A stretch of DNA of 64,000 nt, from the NCBI RefSeq assembly GCF_002930105.1, contig NZ_PJRN01000010.1, positions 62,001-126,000 of the forward strand. The letters are read 5' to 3'. The DNA is from Billgrantia saliphila (GTDB lineage: Bacteria; Pseudomonadota; Gammaproteobacteria; Pseudomonadales; Halomonadaceae). Below the pieces are notes generated by a model. It saw nothing but the letters and a program-made list of their open reading frames with translations, searched no databases and had not been told where the DNA came from. Of this stretch, positions 16,771 through 25,294 are shown piece after piece (position 1 is the stretch's first letter; each line of letters opens with the position of its first letter). A program made the translations under genes and the position numbers.

Positions 16771-17247
16771 ATGGTAAAAGTTGCGATTTTCGTTGACGTC
16801 CAAAATGTCTATTACACTGTGCGGCAGGCGTATAAGCGCAACTTCGATTACAACGAGTTCTGGGCTGCGGCCACCTCGGGTAAAGACGTCGTGAAAGCGA
16901 TTGCCTATGCAATAGATAGAGGCGATCAAAAGCAGCGGGAGTTTCAAAATATCCTCCGCGCTATCGGCTTTGAGGTAAAGCTCAAGCCTTACATCCAAAG
17001 AGCGGACGGCTCTGCCAAGGGCGATTGGGACGTTGGCATCACGCTCGATGCCATCGAATACGCCGAGCAGGCCGATGTCATCGTGTTGGTGTCGGGTGAT
17101 GGAGATTTTGATCTTCTGGTCGATAAAATCCGTGGTGTGCATGGAAAGAAGGTCGAAGTCTATGGCGTTCCTCAGCTGACGGCCAATTCACTGATGAGCG
17201 CGGCCAGTGAATTTATTCCTATCGATAAAGATCTTTTGCTGGGTTGA
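16771..17247 (+). CDS. NYN-domain (LabA/DUF88-like) protein, putative RNase
   Basis: A 158-residue single-domain protein of the NYN/PIN-like nuclease group. Conserved acidic residues are in VAIFVDVQNVYYTV (start), KGDWDVGITLDAIE (middle) and VLVSGDGDFDLLVDKI (Asp-rich metal site). Such proteins are predicted Mg2+-dependent RNases. Codon use is somewhat more AT-rich than in flanking genes (for example AAA, GAT, ATA), which may reflect later acquisition. A strong hairpin follows at 17275-17316. Confidence 0.85.
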   Translation: MVKVAIFVDVQNVYYTVRQAYKRNFDYNEFWAAATSGKDVVKAIAYAIDRGDQKQREFQNILRAIGFEVKLKPYIQRADGSAKGDWDVGITLDAIEYAEQADVIVLVSGDGDFDLLVDKIRGVHGKKVEVYGVPQLTANSLMSAASEFIPIDKDLLLG

Positions 17248-17274
17248 ACTGGCTTGTTGGGCGCATGACGGTAT

Positions 17275-17316
17275 GGTTCGAAGCTCATTTGCCGGTCGGT
17301 AAATGAGCTTCGAGCC
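17275..17316. terminator. Hairpin terminator between NYN gene and sorB-like gene
   Basis: Arms GGTTCGAAGCTCATTT and AAATGAGCTTCGAGCC pair over ~15 bp with a 10-base loop. It lies between the NYN gene and the convergent cytochrome c gene, so it can serve both. Confidence 0.7.
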
Positions 17317-17354
17317 AGAACGGAACAGACCCCTCGCGAGGGGCCTGGCGGTAG

Positions 17355-17735
17355 TCAACCGGAATCGGCGACCGTGGGATAGGGATTGTCCGGCATCAGC
17401 GTACGCGGCAGCGGCGGGCGTCGGGTGTCCTCCTTGGGTCCGTAATACTCCGCGAGATAATCGAGGATGGTCTCCTCCGTCTCGGGCTGGAACTCCCAAA
17501 GCCCCTGGGTTTCCTGCATCCAGCGGATCAGACTCAGCCAGTGATTGCGGGTGCCGCTGTTCTGGGTCACCAGGTTGGCCGAATGGCAGGCGGTGCAGTT
17601 GTCGCGCACCGTCTCCCATCCTTCGGCCATGACCAGACCGGTATCGGGGTCGGTCTCTTGGGCCGTCACGATAAGCGGCACACCGAGCATGGCTGCGCCG
17701 AGCAGCGGGACGGCGAACCTATTGAAGCGCTTCAT
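17355..17735 (-). CDS. Periplasmic mono-heme cytochrome c, sulfite dehydrogenase subunit (SorB-like)
   Basis: A 126-residue exported protein with an N-terminal signal peptide (KRFNRFAVPLLGAAMLG...A-Q-E) and one heme-binding CxxCH (NCTACH, about residue 48), which matches the small electron-accepting subunit of SorAB-type sulfite dehydrogenases. Two ATGs are possible; the one at 17735 has AGGAG at 6 bases, while that at 17741 abuts it. It begins 9 bases after the stop of the molybdopterin subunit, so the pair is co-translated and the cytochrome takes the electrons released by sulfite oxidation. Confidence 0.83.
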   Translation of the reverse strand: MKRFNRFAVPLLGAAMLGVPLIVTAQETDPDTGLVMAEGWETVRDNCTACHSANLVTQNSGTRNHWLSLIRWMQETQGLWEFQPETEETILDYLAEYYGPKEDTRRPPLPRTLMPDNPYPTVADSG

Positions 17736-17744
17736 TGGCATCTC

Positions 17745-19076
17745 CTAAGCCACCTGCACCGCAATGCGGTGGCAGGCGTTGTTGAGATAGCCCTTGGGAT
17801 TCCAGCCCGGCACCACCATGGGCTGGGATTTTCCCTCCGTGTCGGTGGCCTTGGCCCACACCTCGTAGTAGCCGGGCTCGGGGAACCCCACTGTGGTGGT
17901 CCAGCGCTGCCAGGCCAGGCGGTTGGGCGGCGGCTCCAGGTCGGCTTTCTGCCAGGTGGCGCCGAAATCGATCGAGACATGCACCTCCTCGACCGCCAGG
18001 TCGCCGGCCCAAGCGTGGCCACGTACCGTCAGGGCCTCGCCGAGGGTGTGGTCGATGCCCGAGCGGGGGTAGGTCACCAGCGACTTCACCGGCATCGACT
18101 CGATGGTGACGAAGTCCTCGTCGGGCACGACGCTGCCCGGTGCCACCGGATGCTCGGGCACGCTATAGGAAGGGGGAGCCATCTTGGCGCCATCGTGCTT
18201 CTGGTTGCGGATGACGATTTTTCTCAGCCATTTGCCCGAAACCGACCCCGGCCAGCCGGCGCAGACGACGCGCAGGGGATAGCCGTTCAGATAGGGAATG
18301 TCCTCGCCGTTCATGGCCCAGGCGATCAGCGACTCGTCCTCCAGCGCCTTCTCCATGGGGACACCGCGCGAAATGGCTTCCTTGTTGGGGTCGCCGCTGG
18401 CGTGGCGGTCGGCGCCGTAGTAGCCGATGTAGACGGCATCCTCCTTGATCCCGCAGGCCTCCAGCACATCGCGCAGGCGCACGCCGGTGAAGGTCGGGCA
18501 GGCCACCGCGCCGACGGTCCACTGGTTGCCGCTGGCCGAGGGCACGTACTCGCTGCGCCCGTTGCCGCCGCACTCCACTTGAAGCTGCAGGGTGTGATGC
18601 TCGAAGCGCTCCTTGAGATTGGCAATGGTGAAGCTCTGCGGGTTCTCGCAGGACTCACCGGCGATCTCCAACTCCCAGGTATCGGCATCGATACCCTCAA
18701 CCTCGGGGGGAATACCGTTGTTACGTACGAACATGTGCTGGGCCGGAGTGATATCGTCATCCAGCAGGTGGGCCGGGGTCTCGGCATTGATGGGCCTGTC
18801 GTTGAGGACGGTCAGGCCCTCCTTGCCCTCCAGGGTGAAGGGCTCGTCGCTCTGGGCCAGTGCGGCGGGGATCAAGCCACCGGGCATGCGGTCGGCGAAG
18901 GGGATGGAGCCACCTACGGCGGCCGCCATGGCGAGCAGGCTGGAGCGTTTCAGGAAGCCGCGACGGCTAACGGGGTCAACTGCGCGACCCCAGAGCTTGC
19001 GATCCGCGGCCTCGGGATTCTCGGCATAGAGCTCATGGATGCCGCGTGTCTTGGCATCGTTGGGGTGTCTTGTCAT
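17745..19076 (-). CDS. Molybdopterin-dependent sulfite dehydrogenase/oxidase (SorA/SoxC-like)
   Basis: A 443-residue Tat-exported enzyme. The twin-arginine signal is SRRGFLKRS (about 37-45) followed by a hydrophobic Ala-rich stretch. The molybdopterin domain has the metal-ligand Cys in QVECGGNGRSEY, and the C-terminal Mo-co dimerisation domain follows (AWAGDLAVEEVHVSIDFGATW). It oxidises sulfite to sulfate in the periplasm and passes electrons to the cytochrome c encoded 9 bases downstream. The ATG at 19076 follows AGGAG; an upstream in-frame start at 19172 would push the Tat motif too far in. Confidence 0.88.
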   Translation of the reverse strand: MTRHPNDAKTRGIHELYAENPEAADRKLWGRAVDPVSRRGFLKRSSLLAMAAAVGGSIPFADRMPGGLIPAALAQSDEPFTLEGKEGLTVLNDRPINAETPAHLLDDDITPAQHMFVRNNGIPPEVEGIDADTWELEIAGESCENPQSFTIANLKERFEHHTLQLQVECGGNGRSEYVPSASGNQWTVGAVACPTFTGVRLRDVLEACGIKEDAVYIGYYGADRHASGDPNKEAISRGVPMEKALEDESLIAWAMNGEDIPYLNGYPLRVVCAGWPGSVSGKWLRKIVIRNQKHDGAKMAPPSYSVPEHPVAPGSVVPDEDFVTIESMPVKSLVTYPRSGIDHTLGEALTVRGHAWAGDLAVEEVHVSIDFGATWQKADLEPPPNRLAWQRWTTTVGFPEPGYYEVWAKATDTEGKSQPMVVPGWNPKGYLNNACHRIAVQVA

Positions 19077-19419
19077 GGCTGGACTCCTGGCAGCCTCTGG
19101 CTTGCGTGGTCGAGACGTCCTGTGCACGCGCCGGGCCGGTGTTGTAATTGTCTTGTCGAAGCGGTCCCTCACTTCATGGCTTACGATATTCCAGAGTAGC
19201 AGGGAATCGTGGTGCTCCCTCGGTGACGCAGGTGCGGCTCTCCCGAAGTCGACCGGAGCCCGTGCGTACAGTCGATCATTGCGCTGTCGATGTGTTGGCG
19301 GCGGGACGCACCGGTCCTATCGGATCACACTCAGGCTCGAGTCCGGTCAGCTTGGATGTCGAAATCCAAGCGGGCCGTTCGACTACTGACCATGTGTAGT
19401 GCCCCCCGAGGAGATAACG
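19077..19419. other. Divergent intergenic region
   Basis: About 340 bases between the divergent sulfite dehydrogenase and dihydrofolate-reductase-like genes. It must hold both promoters. I see no strong repeat, RNA gene or clear regulator site in it. Confidence 0.5.
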
Positions 19420-20070
19420 ATGACTCAGCTGCGCGTATCATGCTTCAGCATTTCGCTGGACGGGTTTGCCGCCGGCCCCGAGCAGAGCCTGGAGAACCCA
19501 ATGGGCCTCAATGGCATGGAGATCCATGACTGGGTGTTCCCGACCGCGACGTTTCAGCAAAGGGTGCTGGGCACGCAGGGCGGGGAGACCGGAACCGACG
19601 ATGACTTCGTGGTGCGCGGCTTCGAGAACGTTGGTGCCTGGATCCTGGGCCGCAACATGTTCGGCCCGGTGCGCGGCCCCTGGCAGAACGAAGAGTGGAA
19701 GGGCTGGTGGGGAGACAGCCCGCCTTTTCATACGCCTGTCTTCGTGCTGACGCGTCACGCTCGCGACCCCATCGAGATGGCAGGCGGCACCACGTTTTAC
19801 TTCGTCACGGAAGGCATCCACGCGGCCCTGACGCACGCCAGGGAGGCTGCCAACGGTATGGATGTGCGCCTCGGTGGAGGCGTGGCTACGCTTCAACAGT
19901 ATCTAAGGGGGCAATTGGTCGACGAACTCCACCTTGCCACCACGCCTGTTCTGCTCGGCGCCGGGGAGCGCTTGTTCGCCGATATCGACATGCGCGCTCT
20001 CGGCTATCAGTGTGTGGAGAGATCGGCTACCGACAGGGCCACCCATGTCGTCATCCAAAGGAGGCGTTGA
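19420..20070 (+). CDS. Dihydrofolate reductase-like (RibD C-terminal) protein
   Basis: A 216-residue protein of the RibD_C/DHFR-fold group. It opens with LRVSCFSISLDGFAAGP, then has WILGRNMFGPVRGPW and the cofactor-site strand FYFVTEGIHAALTHAREAANG ... VRLGGGVATLQQYLRGQLVDELHLATTPVLLGAGERLF. These enzymes reduce small substrates with NADPH; this subgroup is common as a stand-alone reductase of unknown substrate. The ATG at 19420 follows GAGGAG; the GTG at 19399 would lie upstream of that site. Confidence 0.85.
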   Translation: MTQLRVSCFSISLDGFAAGPEQSLENPMGLNGMEIHDWVFPTATFQQRVLGTQGGETGTDDDFVVRGFENVGAWILGRNMFGPVRGPWQNEEWKGWWGDSPPFHTPVFVLTRHARDPIEMAGGTTFYFVTEGIHAALTHAREAANGMDVRLGGGVATLQQYLRGQLVDELHLATTPVLLGAGERLFADIDMRALGYQCVERSATDRATHVVIQRRR

Positions 20071-20204
20071 GTCGTACAGCGAAGGTTACGGTGAGCTGGA
20101 GTGTCTTGTAATCTCAGTATCACCGGATTGGGGAAGTTAGTCTGCTTTTAGGTGGGTTTAGACTTTACCCAAAGTAATACCAAGATATAGGCAAGGAGGT
20201 ACCG

Positions 20205-20774
20205 ATGGTCTTGTCGTTCAAACCACTAACCACAGCAACTTGGCACGACTTCGATGCGCTTTTAGGCGCCTATGAGGGTTGCAAGGGGTGCTGGTGCATG
20301 CACTGGCGTCTGTCATTTTCTGACTGGAAGAAGCAACAAGGTGAGGGCAATCGCCGGGCAATGAAGGCTTACGTGGATGCCGGAGACGTGCCGGGTATCC
20401 TCGCTTATTCAGAGGGGCGTCCTGTCGCTTGGTGTGGGTGTGGGCCTCGCGAATGGTATCCACGACTGAACAAATCGCAAGTTGCCAAACCGGTAGACGA
20501 TCAGGAGGTGCTATCGGTTAACTGTTTCTTCGTCGACCGTCAGGCCCGGGGAAATAATATCCAGCTCGAACTTCTCCATGAGATTTTGCGTTTCGCTAAG
20601 CAGCAAGGGTACGAAGTAGTTGAGGGTTATCCTGTTGAACCGGGGGAGCGACGCCTCGATTCCTCCACCTCGCTTGTCGGCTTGGCGCAAGCTTTTGAAG
20701 AGGCTGGTTTTCATGAAGTGGCTCGCCGGAAGAAAGATCGGCCCATCATGCGTAAGGAGATTCAAACCTCATAG
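20205..20774 (+). CDS. GNAT-family N-acetyltransferase
   Basis: A 189-residue protein with an acetyl-CoA-binding GNAT core: a VLSVNCFFVDRQARGNNIQLELLHEIL strand-loop-helix (motif A, with RQARGN in place of the common R/QxxGxG/A), preceded by a Cys-rich N-terminal segment (CKGCWCMHWR). It starts at an ATG after AAGGAGG. Codon use is less GC-biased than in the neighbourhood. It heads a run of small cargo-like genes ending near 22.0 kb. The substrate is unknown. Confidence 0.75.
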   Translation: MVLSFKPLTTATWHDFDALLGAYEGCKGCWCMHWRLSFSDWKKQQGEGNRRAMKAYVDAGDVPGILAYSEGRPVAWCGCGPREWYPRLNKSQVAKPVDDQEVLSVNCFFVDRQARGNNIQLELLHEILRFAKQQGYEVVEGYPVEPGERRLDSSTSLVGLAQAFEEAGFHEVARRKKDRPIMRKEIQTS

Positions 20775-20895
20775 CAAAGCCTTGTGGCCACATAGACCCC
20801 TTTTGCGATAGCCCTATGACGTCTTGTGGTAGGTGCCGATATTGAAATCCAATGCGTTGGGGCTACCCATGTCGTTCTCAAAAAGGAGGCACTCG

Positions 20896-21021
20896 ATGGC
20901 CGACCTGATCCTCACCATCTTCGATTGGGTTCCCGAACTGCCGCGGGGCTTCGTGCGTGGCCTGCGGGTGCGCTGGGAAGAGGCCGGGTTAGCCTATAGC
21001 GTCGACATGGAGAGAGGTTAA
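20896..21021 (+). pseudogene. Glutathione S-transferase N-terminal remnant
   Basis: About 41 codons that read like the start of a bacterial GST of the type beginning MADxxLTxFDWVPExPRGFVRxLRVRW-EEAGL-Y. Only the first beta-alpha-beta part is left, two residues usually present between RVRW and EEAG are missing, and the frame stops at a TAA at 21019-21021. The next gene begins one base later, so it looks as if the rest of the GST gene was replaced by the P-loop gene. The identification is from remembered family pattern, not a search. Confidence 0.65.
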
Positions 21022-21022
21022 G

Positions 21023-21556
21023 GTGAAGAAGCGGGTGGTTTTTACAGGTGGCCCCGGCTCTGGAAAGACCACGGTGATCGATTGTTTGAGGGAACAGGGC
21101 TATCGATGTACCAATGAAGTGGGACGTAAAAAAATTCAGGAGCAAGTGGACAAGGGAGGTAATGCTTTACCTTGGTGGGATAAGGTCGCATTTCGTGATG
21201 AAATGGTCCGCGAAGAAATTGAAAATTTTAGACGTCATATAGATGCCGAAGAGTTTGTGTTTTTCGATAGAGGCATCATCGATGCATATGGCTATTCCGA
21301 ACTGGAAGGCATTCCCATTTCTGACGAGCTGCTGGAGTACTGTAGCGTTCTTGAATACAGTTCGCAGGTTTTTATTTTCCCTCCCTGGGAATCCATCTTC
21401 TTGAATGATGCTGAGCGTAAACAGAATTTTAGCGAGGCAATTGCAACCTATCAAGCAATGATTGGCGCGTACAAGAAATTTGGCTACTCGTTAGTTGAGG
21501 TACCCAAGGCTTCGGTACTGGAACGTGTAAATTTTGTTTTGGCATCGGTAAACTGA
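21023..21556 (+). CDS. AAA/P-loop nucleotide kinase-like ATPase
   Basis: A 177-residue P-loop NTPase starting with GTG at 21023. The Walker A is GGPGSGKT (about 9-16). A Walker-B-like EEFVFFDRGIIDAYGY follows, and the C-terminal half is helical. This layout (AAA_28-type) is found in small stand-alone kinases or ATPases of unknown substrate. The base composition is clearly more AT-rich than the chromosome around it, and its start abuts a broken GST gene, both signs of acquisition. Confidence 0.8.
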   Translation: MKKRVVFTGGPGSGKTTVIDCLREQGYRCTNEVGRKKIQEQVDKGGNALPWWDKVAFRDEMVREEIENFRRHIDAEEFVFFDRGIIDAYGYSELEGIPISDELLEYCSVLEYSSQVFIFPPWESIFLNDAERKQNFSEAIATYQAMIGAYKKFGYSLVEVPKASVLERVNFVLASVN

Positions 21557-21588
21557 AATAAACATGCCCACTCAAAGGCAGAGATCCA

Positions 21589-22008
21589 ATGCAAATACGC
21601 GAATTCAGCGAAGCCGACCGACAAGCGGTCATTACGCTCTGGCAGGACTGCGGCCTGACCCGCCCCTGGAACGATCCGAATAAAGATATCGACCGAAAGC
21701 TTACGGTTCAGCCGGAGCTGTTCTTGGTAGGGGAGTTGGAGGGGCGGCTCATCGCCTCGGCCATGGCGGGATTCGATGGCCACCGAGGCTCCATCTACTA
21801 CCTTGCCGTCGACCCACGCCACCAACACAAGGGCTACGGGCTCACCCTGATGGCCAGAGTTGAAAAAATGCTTCAAGCCATGGGCTGCCCGAAGTTGAAC
21901 GTTATCGTTCGCTCGTCGAATGAGGAAGTGTCGGCCTTCTACGGTCGCCTTGGCTATTCGACCGACGATGTGGTCTGCATCGGCAAGCGGCTGATCCCGG
22001 ACGTTTGA
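21589..22008 (+). CDS. ypeA: GNAT-family acetyltransferase, YpeA-like
   Basis: A 139-residue GNAT matching the YpeA group: IREFSEADRQAVITLWQDCGLTRPWNDPNKDI at the start, motif A in LAVDPRHQHKGYGLTLMARVEKML, and NVIVRSSNEEVSAFYGRLGY near the end. The role of YpeA is not established. It follows the P-loop gene by 32 bases and is closed by a strong hairpin terminator at 22077-22102. Confidence 0.85.
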   Translation: MQIREFSEADRQAVITLWQDCGLTRPWNDPNKDIDRKLTVQPELFLVGELEGRLIASAMAGFDGHRGSIYYLAVDPRHQHKGYGLTLMARVEKMLQAMGCPKLNVIVRSSNEEVSAFYGRLGYSTDDVVCIGKRLIPDV

Positions 22009-22076
22009 ACAGGGCAGTCATCAGGGCTCGATGGTGGCTGGTAGAACGCATAAAACAATCCTCGCGACACTCCAAA

Positions 22077-22102
22077 CCCCGAACCAGAGAACTGGTTCGG
22101 GG
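22077..22102. terminator. Bidirectional hairpin terminator
   Basis: CCCCGAACCAG-AGAA-CTGGTTCGGGG, an 11-bp perfect stem between the convergent ypeA-like and fabF-like genes. Confidence 0.75.
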
Positions 22103-22142
22103 TAAGTCGTTTATGGCGCCTGGCGAGTCTCTGAGCGTGCCG

Positions 22143-23408
22143 CTACACCTTGCTCACGATCAGCGCGGCGTTCACCCCACCGAAGCCGAAGCCGTTGCAG
22201 AGCACGTGCTTGGTGGCGTGTTCACGTGCCGAGCCCGAGACGATATCCAGGTCGTGCAGATCCTCGTCGCGGTTCTCCAGGTTCAGGGTAGGGGGCAGAT
22301 GGTTATGCATTGCCGAGAGAGCGGAGAAGATGCTCTCCACGCCGCCGGCCGCACCGAGCAGGTGGCCGGTGGCTGACTTGGTCGCGGAAATCGGAATGCC
22401 GGCGAGGGCGTCGCCTAAGGCGTTGCGCAGGGATGCGACCTCGGCCCGGTCGCCGACTGGCGTCGAGGTGGCGTGGGCGTTGATATGGTCGATGTCAGCG
22501 GGAGAGAGTCCCGCCATGCGCAGCGCCGCCCGAATGGCCGCCGCGGCACCGGCGCCGTCTTCCGGGCCAGCGGTGATGTGGTGTGCATCCGCACTGGTGC
22601 CGTAGCCGCTGAGGATGGCCAGCGGCGTTGCCCCGCGCGCCTCGGCGTGGGCCAGGGTTTCGATCACCAGCAGCCCCGCGCCTTCCCCCATGACGAAGCC
22701 GTTGCGTGCCTGGTCGAAGGGGCGCGATGCCTTGGCCGGGGCATCCTGTTCGGTAGAGAGCGCCTTCATGGCGTGAAAGCTGGCCAGCGACAGCGGATCG
22801 ATACAGGCTTCGGCGCCGCCCACCAAGGCCACGTCTGCCTCGCCGCTGCGTATCATGCGCATGCCGTCGCCGATGGCCTGAACGCCAGCCGCACAGGCGG
22901 TCACGGGGCAGCCGATCGGCCCGCGGAAGCCATAGCGAATCGAGACGTTGCCCGCCGCCAGGTTGGCCAGGAAGGCAGGCACGGTGAAGGGTGAGAGCCG
23001 GCGATGGCCGCGCGTCGAGAGGGTGTTCTGCGCCTGGGTGATGGTGGGGAAACCGCCGATGCCGGAGCCCACGATGGTGGCGGTGGCCAGGCGATCCGCA
23101 TCGCTTTCGGGGAACCAGTTGGCCTGGGTCAGTGCCTCTTCGGCGGCGGCCATGGCGTAGAGGCTGAACAGCTCCAGCTTGCGACGCTCCTTGGCATCAA
23201 GCACGCGGTCCGGGTCGAGGCCGGCTTCCGGGTCGTCTTCAATGCTAGGCACTGAGCCCGCGACCTTGATCGGCAGGTCGCCGGTATCGAAGCGGGTGAT
23301 CGAGGAGAGGCCGGAGCGGCCGGCAAGCAGGCGCTCCCAGCTTGCCTTGACGCCGCAACCAAGCGGGCTGATCATGCCCATGCCGGTGATGACGAGCGGT
23401 GATTGCAT
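22143..23408 (-). CDS. Beta-ketoacyl-ACP synthase II (FabF-like)
   Basis: A 421-residue condensing enzyme. The catalytic Cys is in VTACAAGVQAIGDG, the first catalytic His in NAHATSTPVGD and the second in KSATGHLLGAAGG; the N-terminus VVITGMGMISPLG-like motif is also typical of KAS II. It elongates acyl-ACP with malonyl-ACP. There is no fab cluster or ACP gene next to it, so it is probably a second, specialised KAS. The ATG at 23408 follows AGGAAA; the frame extends to 23498 without support. It is divergent from a TetR gene that likely controls it. Confidence 0.88.
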   Translation of the reverse strand: MQSPLVITGMGMISPLGCGVKASWERLLAGRSGLSSITRFDTGDLPIKVAGSVPSIEDDPEAGLDPDRVLDAKERRKLELFSLYAMAAAEEALTQANWFPESDADRLATATIVGSGIGGFPTITQAQNTLSTRGHRRLSPFTVPAFLANLAAGNVSIRYGFRGPIGCPVTACAAGVQAIGDGMRMIRSGEADVALVGGAEACIDPLSLASFHAMKALSTEQDAPAKASRPFDQARNGFVMGEGAGLLVIETLAHAEARGATPLAILSGYGTSADAHHITAGPEDGAGAAAAIRAALRMAGLSPADIDHINAHATSTPVGDRAEVASLRNALGDALAGIPISATKSATGHLLGAAGGVESIFSALSAMHNHLPPTLNLENRDEDLHDLDIVSGSAREHATKHVLCNGFGFGGVNAALIVSKV

Positions 23409-23453
23409 GGTAATTTCCTGAACAGCTTGGGGTTGTGCCACGCTAACACCGGA

Positions 23454-23468
23454 CTTGATATGATCAAG
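23454..23468. promoter_or_regulatory. Palindrome between fabF-like and tetR genes
   Basis: CTTGAT-ATG-ATCAAG, 6-bp arms with a 3-bp spacer, centred in the 88-base divergent region. It is a natural candidate for the operator of the adjacent TetR regulator. Confidence 0.55.
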
Positions 23469-23496
23469 GTAATATTCAGCGGAGTGAGAGGTCGCC

Positions 23497-24159
23497 ATGC
23501 CCTACTCGACGAACCACAAGGCCAAATCGCGGGAGCGTATCCTCAAGTCCGCTATCGAGCTGTTCAGCCGCCAAGGCTTCGAGAAGGTCTCCATCGGCCA
23601 GATCATGAAGCTGGCCAAGATGACCCATGGCGCCTTCTACGCGCACTTCGCCTCGAAGGAAGCGCTCTATCACGCCTCGGTGCGGGAAACCCTGGAGAGC
23701 AGCCGTGCGGCCAGGCTGGTCAAGGGACCGCTCTCGGTGAAGCACCTGACGGAGCTGGTCGCCAACTGCTGGAACCTCCAGGAGCTGGAACGCAAGCGCA
23801 AGCCGGGCCCCGAAACGGTGTTGTTCAACGAGATCGGCAACGAGAACGCCGAGATCCGCACGCTCTTCGAAGCCTCCTACCTGCGCATGAAGAAGATGCT
23901 GGAAACCCGCCTCATCGCCCTGAGTCGCCTCAAGAAACTCCCCTTCGAGCCCGACCGCGAGGTCATCGCCAACAAATCCCGCGTCATTCTCGCCTCCCTG
24001 GTGGGCGCCGTGGCCATCGCCAAGAGCCTGCCCGGCGAGCAGGAACGCCAGCACATCCTCAACGCCGCCCAGCGCAACATCCTGCAGATGCTTGGTGTCG
24101 ACGAGAGCGAGCTGGAAAGCATGCTGGATGCGACGGGGCAGGAGCCGGGTCCCGCGTAG
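23497..24159 (+). CDS. TetR-family transcriptional regulator
   Basis: A 220-residue regulator. The N-terminal TetR DNA-binding domain (residues ~8-60: RERILKSAIELFSRQGFEKVSIGQIMKLAKMTHGAFYAHF) is followed by an all-helical ligand domain. It is divergent from the orphan fabF-like gene, with a 15-bp palindrome between them, so it probably represses that gene in response to an acyl-type ligand (inference from position only). Confidence 0.87.
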   Translation: MPYSTNHKAKSRERILKSAIELFSRQGFEKVSIGQIMKLAKMTHGAFYAHFASKEALYHASVRETLESSRAARLVKGPLSVKHLTELVANCWNLQELERKRKPGPETVLFNEIGNENAEIRTLFEASYLRMKKMLETRLIALSRLKKLPFEPDREVIANKSRVILASLVGAVAIAKSLPGEQERQHILNAAQRNILQMLGVDESELESMLDATGQEPGPA

Positions 24160-24289
24160 CATCACCTGAGCAATAGGTTGCGTCAGTCATTGAATCAGGA
24201 GGTTTCGAGCTTCCGATGCAGTTTGCAAGCTGGTTGCACGCAACAAGTGCGTGATTACGGTGTTATACGCCACCAGAGAGGTGTAGTTC

Positions 24290-24796
24290 ATGACGACCGC
24301 GGATCAATCGATTGCTCGGTGCGCTTGTGGAAGCGTTGAACTTGAAGTAACCGGATCACCGATTTTGGGCGCAGCTTGTTATTGCGACGATTGTCAGGAA
24401 GGTGCTCGTCAGATCGAAGGGCTCCCGAACGCGCGTCCGGTTCAGGGGCCGGATGGCGGGACAGAATATCTGCTCTACCGAAAGGACCGCATGAGATGCT
24501 CAAAGGGGAGCGATCTCATGCTGGACTACAAGATCAAGACTGAGTCTCCTACGAAAAGGGTCGTCGCGACATGCTGCAATTCAGCCATGTTTCTCGACTT
24601 TCAGAAGGGGCACTGGTTCTCGGTGTACCGAGCAAGGTTCGCTGGCAATGCGCCACCGTTGCAGTTGCGTGTCCAAACCAAGTTCAAGCCCGAGAACTGC
24701 GACATTCCGAACGACGTTCCCAGCTATAGGACATATCCGTTCAAGTTCGTCGCGAAGCTCATGGCTGCCAGAGTGGCGATGCTGATCGGTCGTTGA
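24290..24796 (+). CDS. GFA/CENP-V-like zinc protein
   Basis: A 168-residue protein with the Cys pattern of glutathione-dependent formaldehyde-activating-like proteins: RCACGSVELEV (CxC, residues 12-14) and CYCDDCQ (CxxC, 31-34), plus CC near 97. These bind structural zinc; the true reaction of most members is unknown. Codon use is less biased than in the chromosome around it. It is first of three small same-strand genes (24.3-26.0 kb), and GTTATAC lies about 25 bases before its start. Confidence 0.75.
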   Translation: MTTADQSIARCACGSVELEVTGSPILGAACYCDDCQEGARQIEGLPNARPVQGPDGGTEYLLYRKDRMRCSKGSDLMLDYKIKTESPTKRVVATCCNSAMFLDFQKGHWFSVYRARFAGNAPPLQLRVQTKFKPENCDIPNDVPSYRTYPFKFVAKLMAARVAMLIGR

Positions 24797-24835
24797 AGCG
24801 CAGAAAAGAGGCGCATAGAACCGAGGATGTTGTCG

Positions 24836-25249
24836 ATGACCAACTCCGAATTATCGAACATCTATCGAGGCTACATCGCCTGCTTGAACAGGCAGGATTG
24901 GCCAGCGTTGGAGCGTTTCGTTCATGAAGACGTCAAGCATAACGGCGAGCGACTCGGGGTATCAGGCTATCGGCGAATGCTGGAGAGAGACTTCTCCGAG
25001 ATCCCCGATCTATCCTTCCATATTGAGTTGCTAGTTTCGGACCCGCCCTACATATCCAGCCGACTCCTCTTCAACTGCACACCACAGGGGAGCTTTCTTG
25101 GTCTGGCTGTTTGCGGAAGAAGGGTGTCATTTGCCGAGAACGTCTTCTATGAGTTCCGGGACGAAAAGATCGTGCAGGTGTGGTCCGTCATCGACAAAGC
25201 GGCTATCGAGGCGCAGCTACCGCCCCCTGTCGACCCGAGTCACGCCTGA
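24836..25249 (+). CDS. SnoaL-like ester cyclase-type protein
   Basis: A 137-residue NTF2-fold protein (NIYRGYIACLNRQDWPALERFVHEDVKHNG, then MLERDFSEIPDLSFHIELLV and a terminal VWSVIDK strand) of the SnoaL polyketide-cyclase type. Two starts, 24827 and 24836, are possible; 24836 has GAGG nine bases away. It begins 39 bases after the GFA-like gene. The reaction is unknown. Confidence 0.78.
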   Translation: MTNSELSNIYRGYIACLNRQDWPALERFVHEDVKHNGERLGVSGYRRMLERDFSEIPDLSFHIELLVSDPPYISSRLLFNCTPQGSFLGLAVCGRRVSFAENVFYEFRDEKIVQVWSVIDKAAIEAQLPPPVDPSHA

Positions 25250-25294
25250 CCCCATCCCCTCCATCGAGCGTTAGGCATCAACACGGAGAGTCAG

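Noticed and set aside
17541..19199. 552-codon plus-strand frame over the sulfite dehydrogenase genes
   Set aside because: It is a shadow of the minus-strand molybdopterin enzyme, which has an intact Tat signal and metal-ligand Cys.
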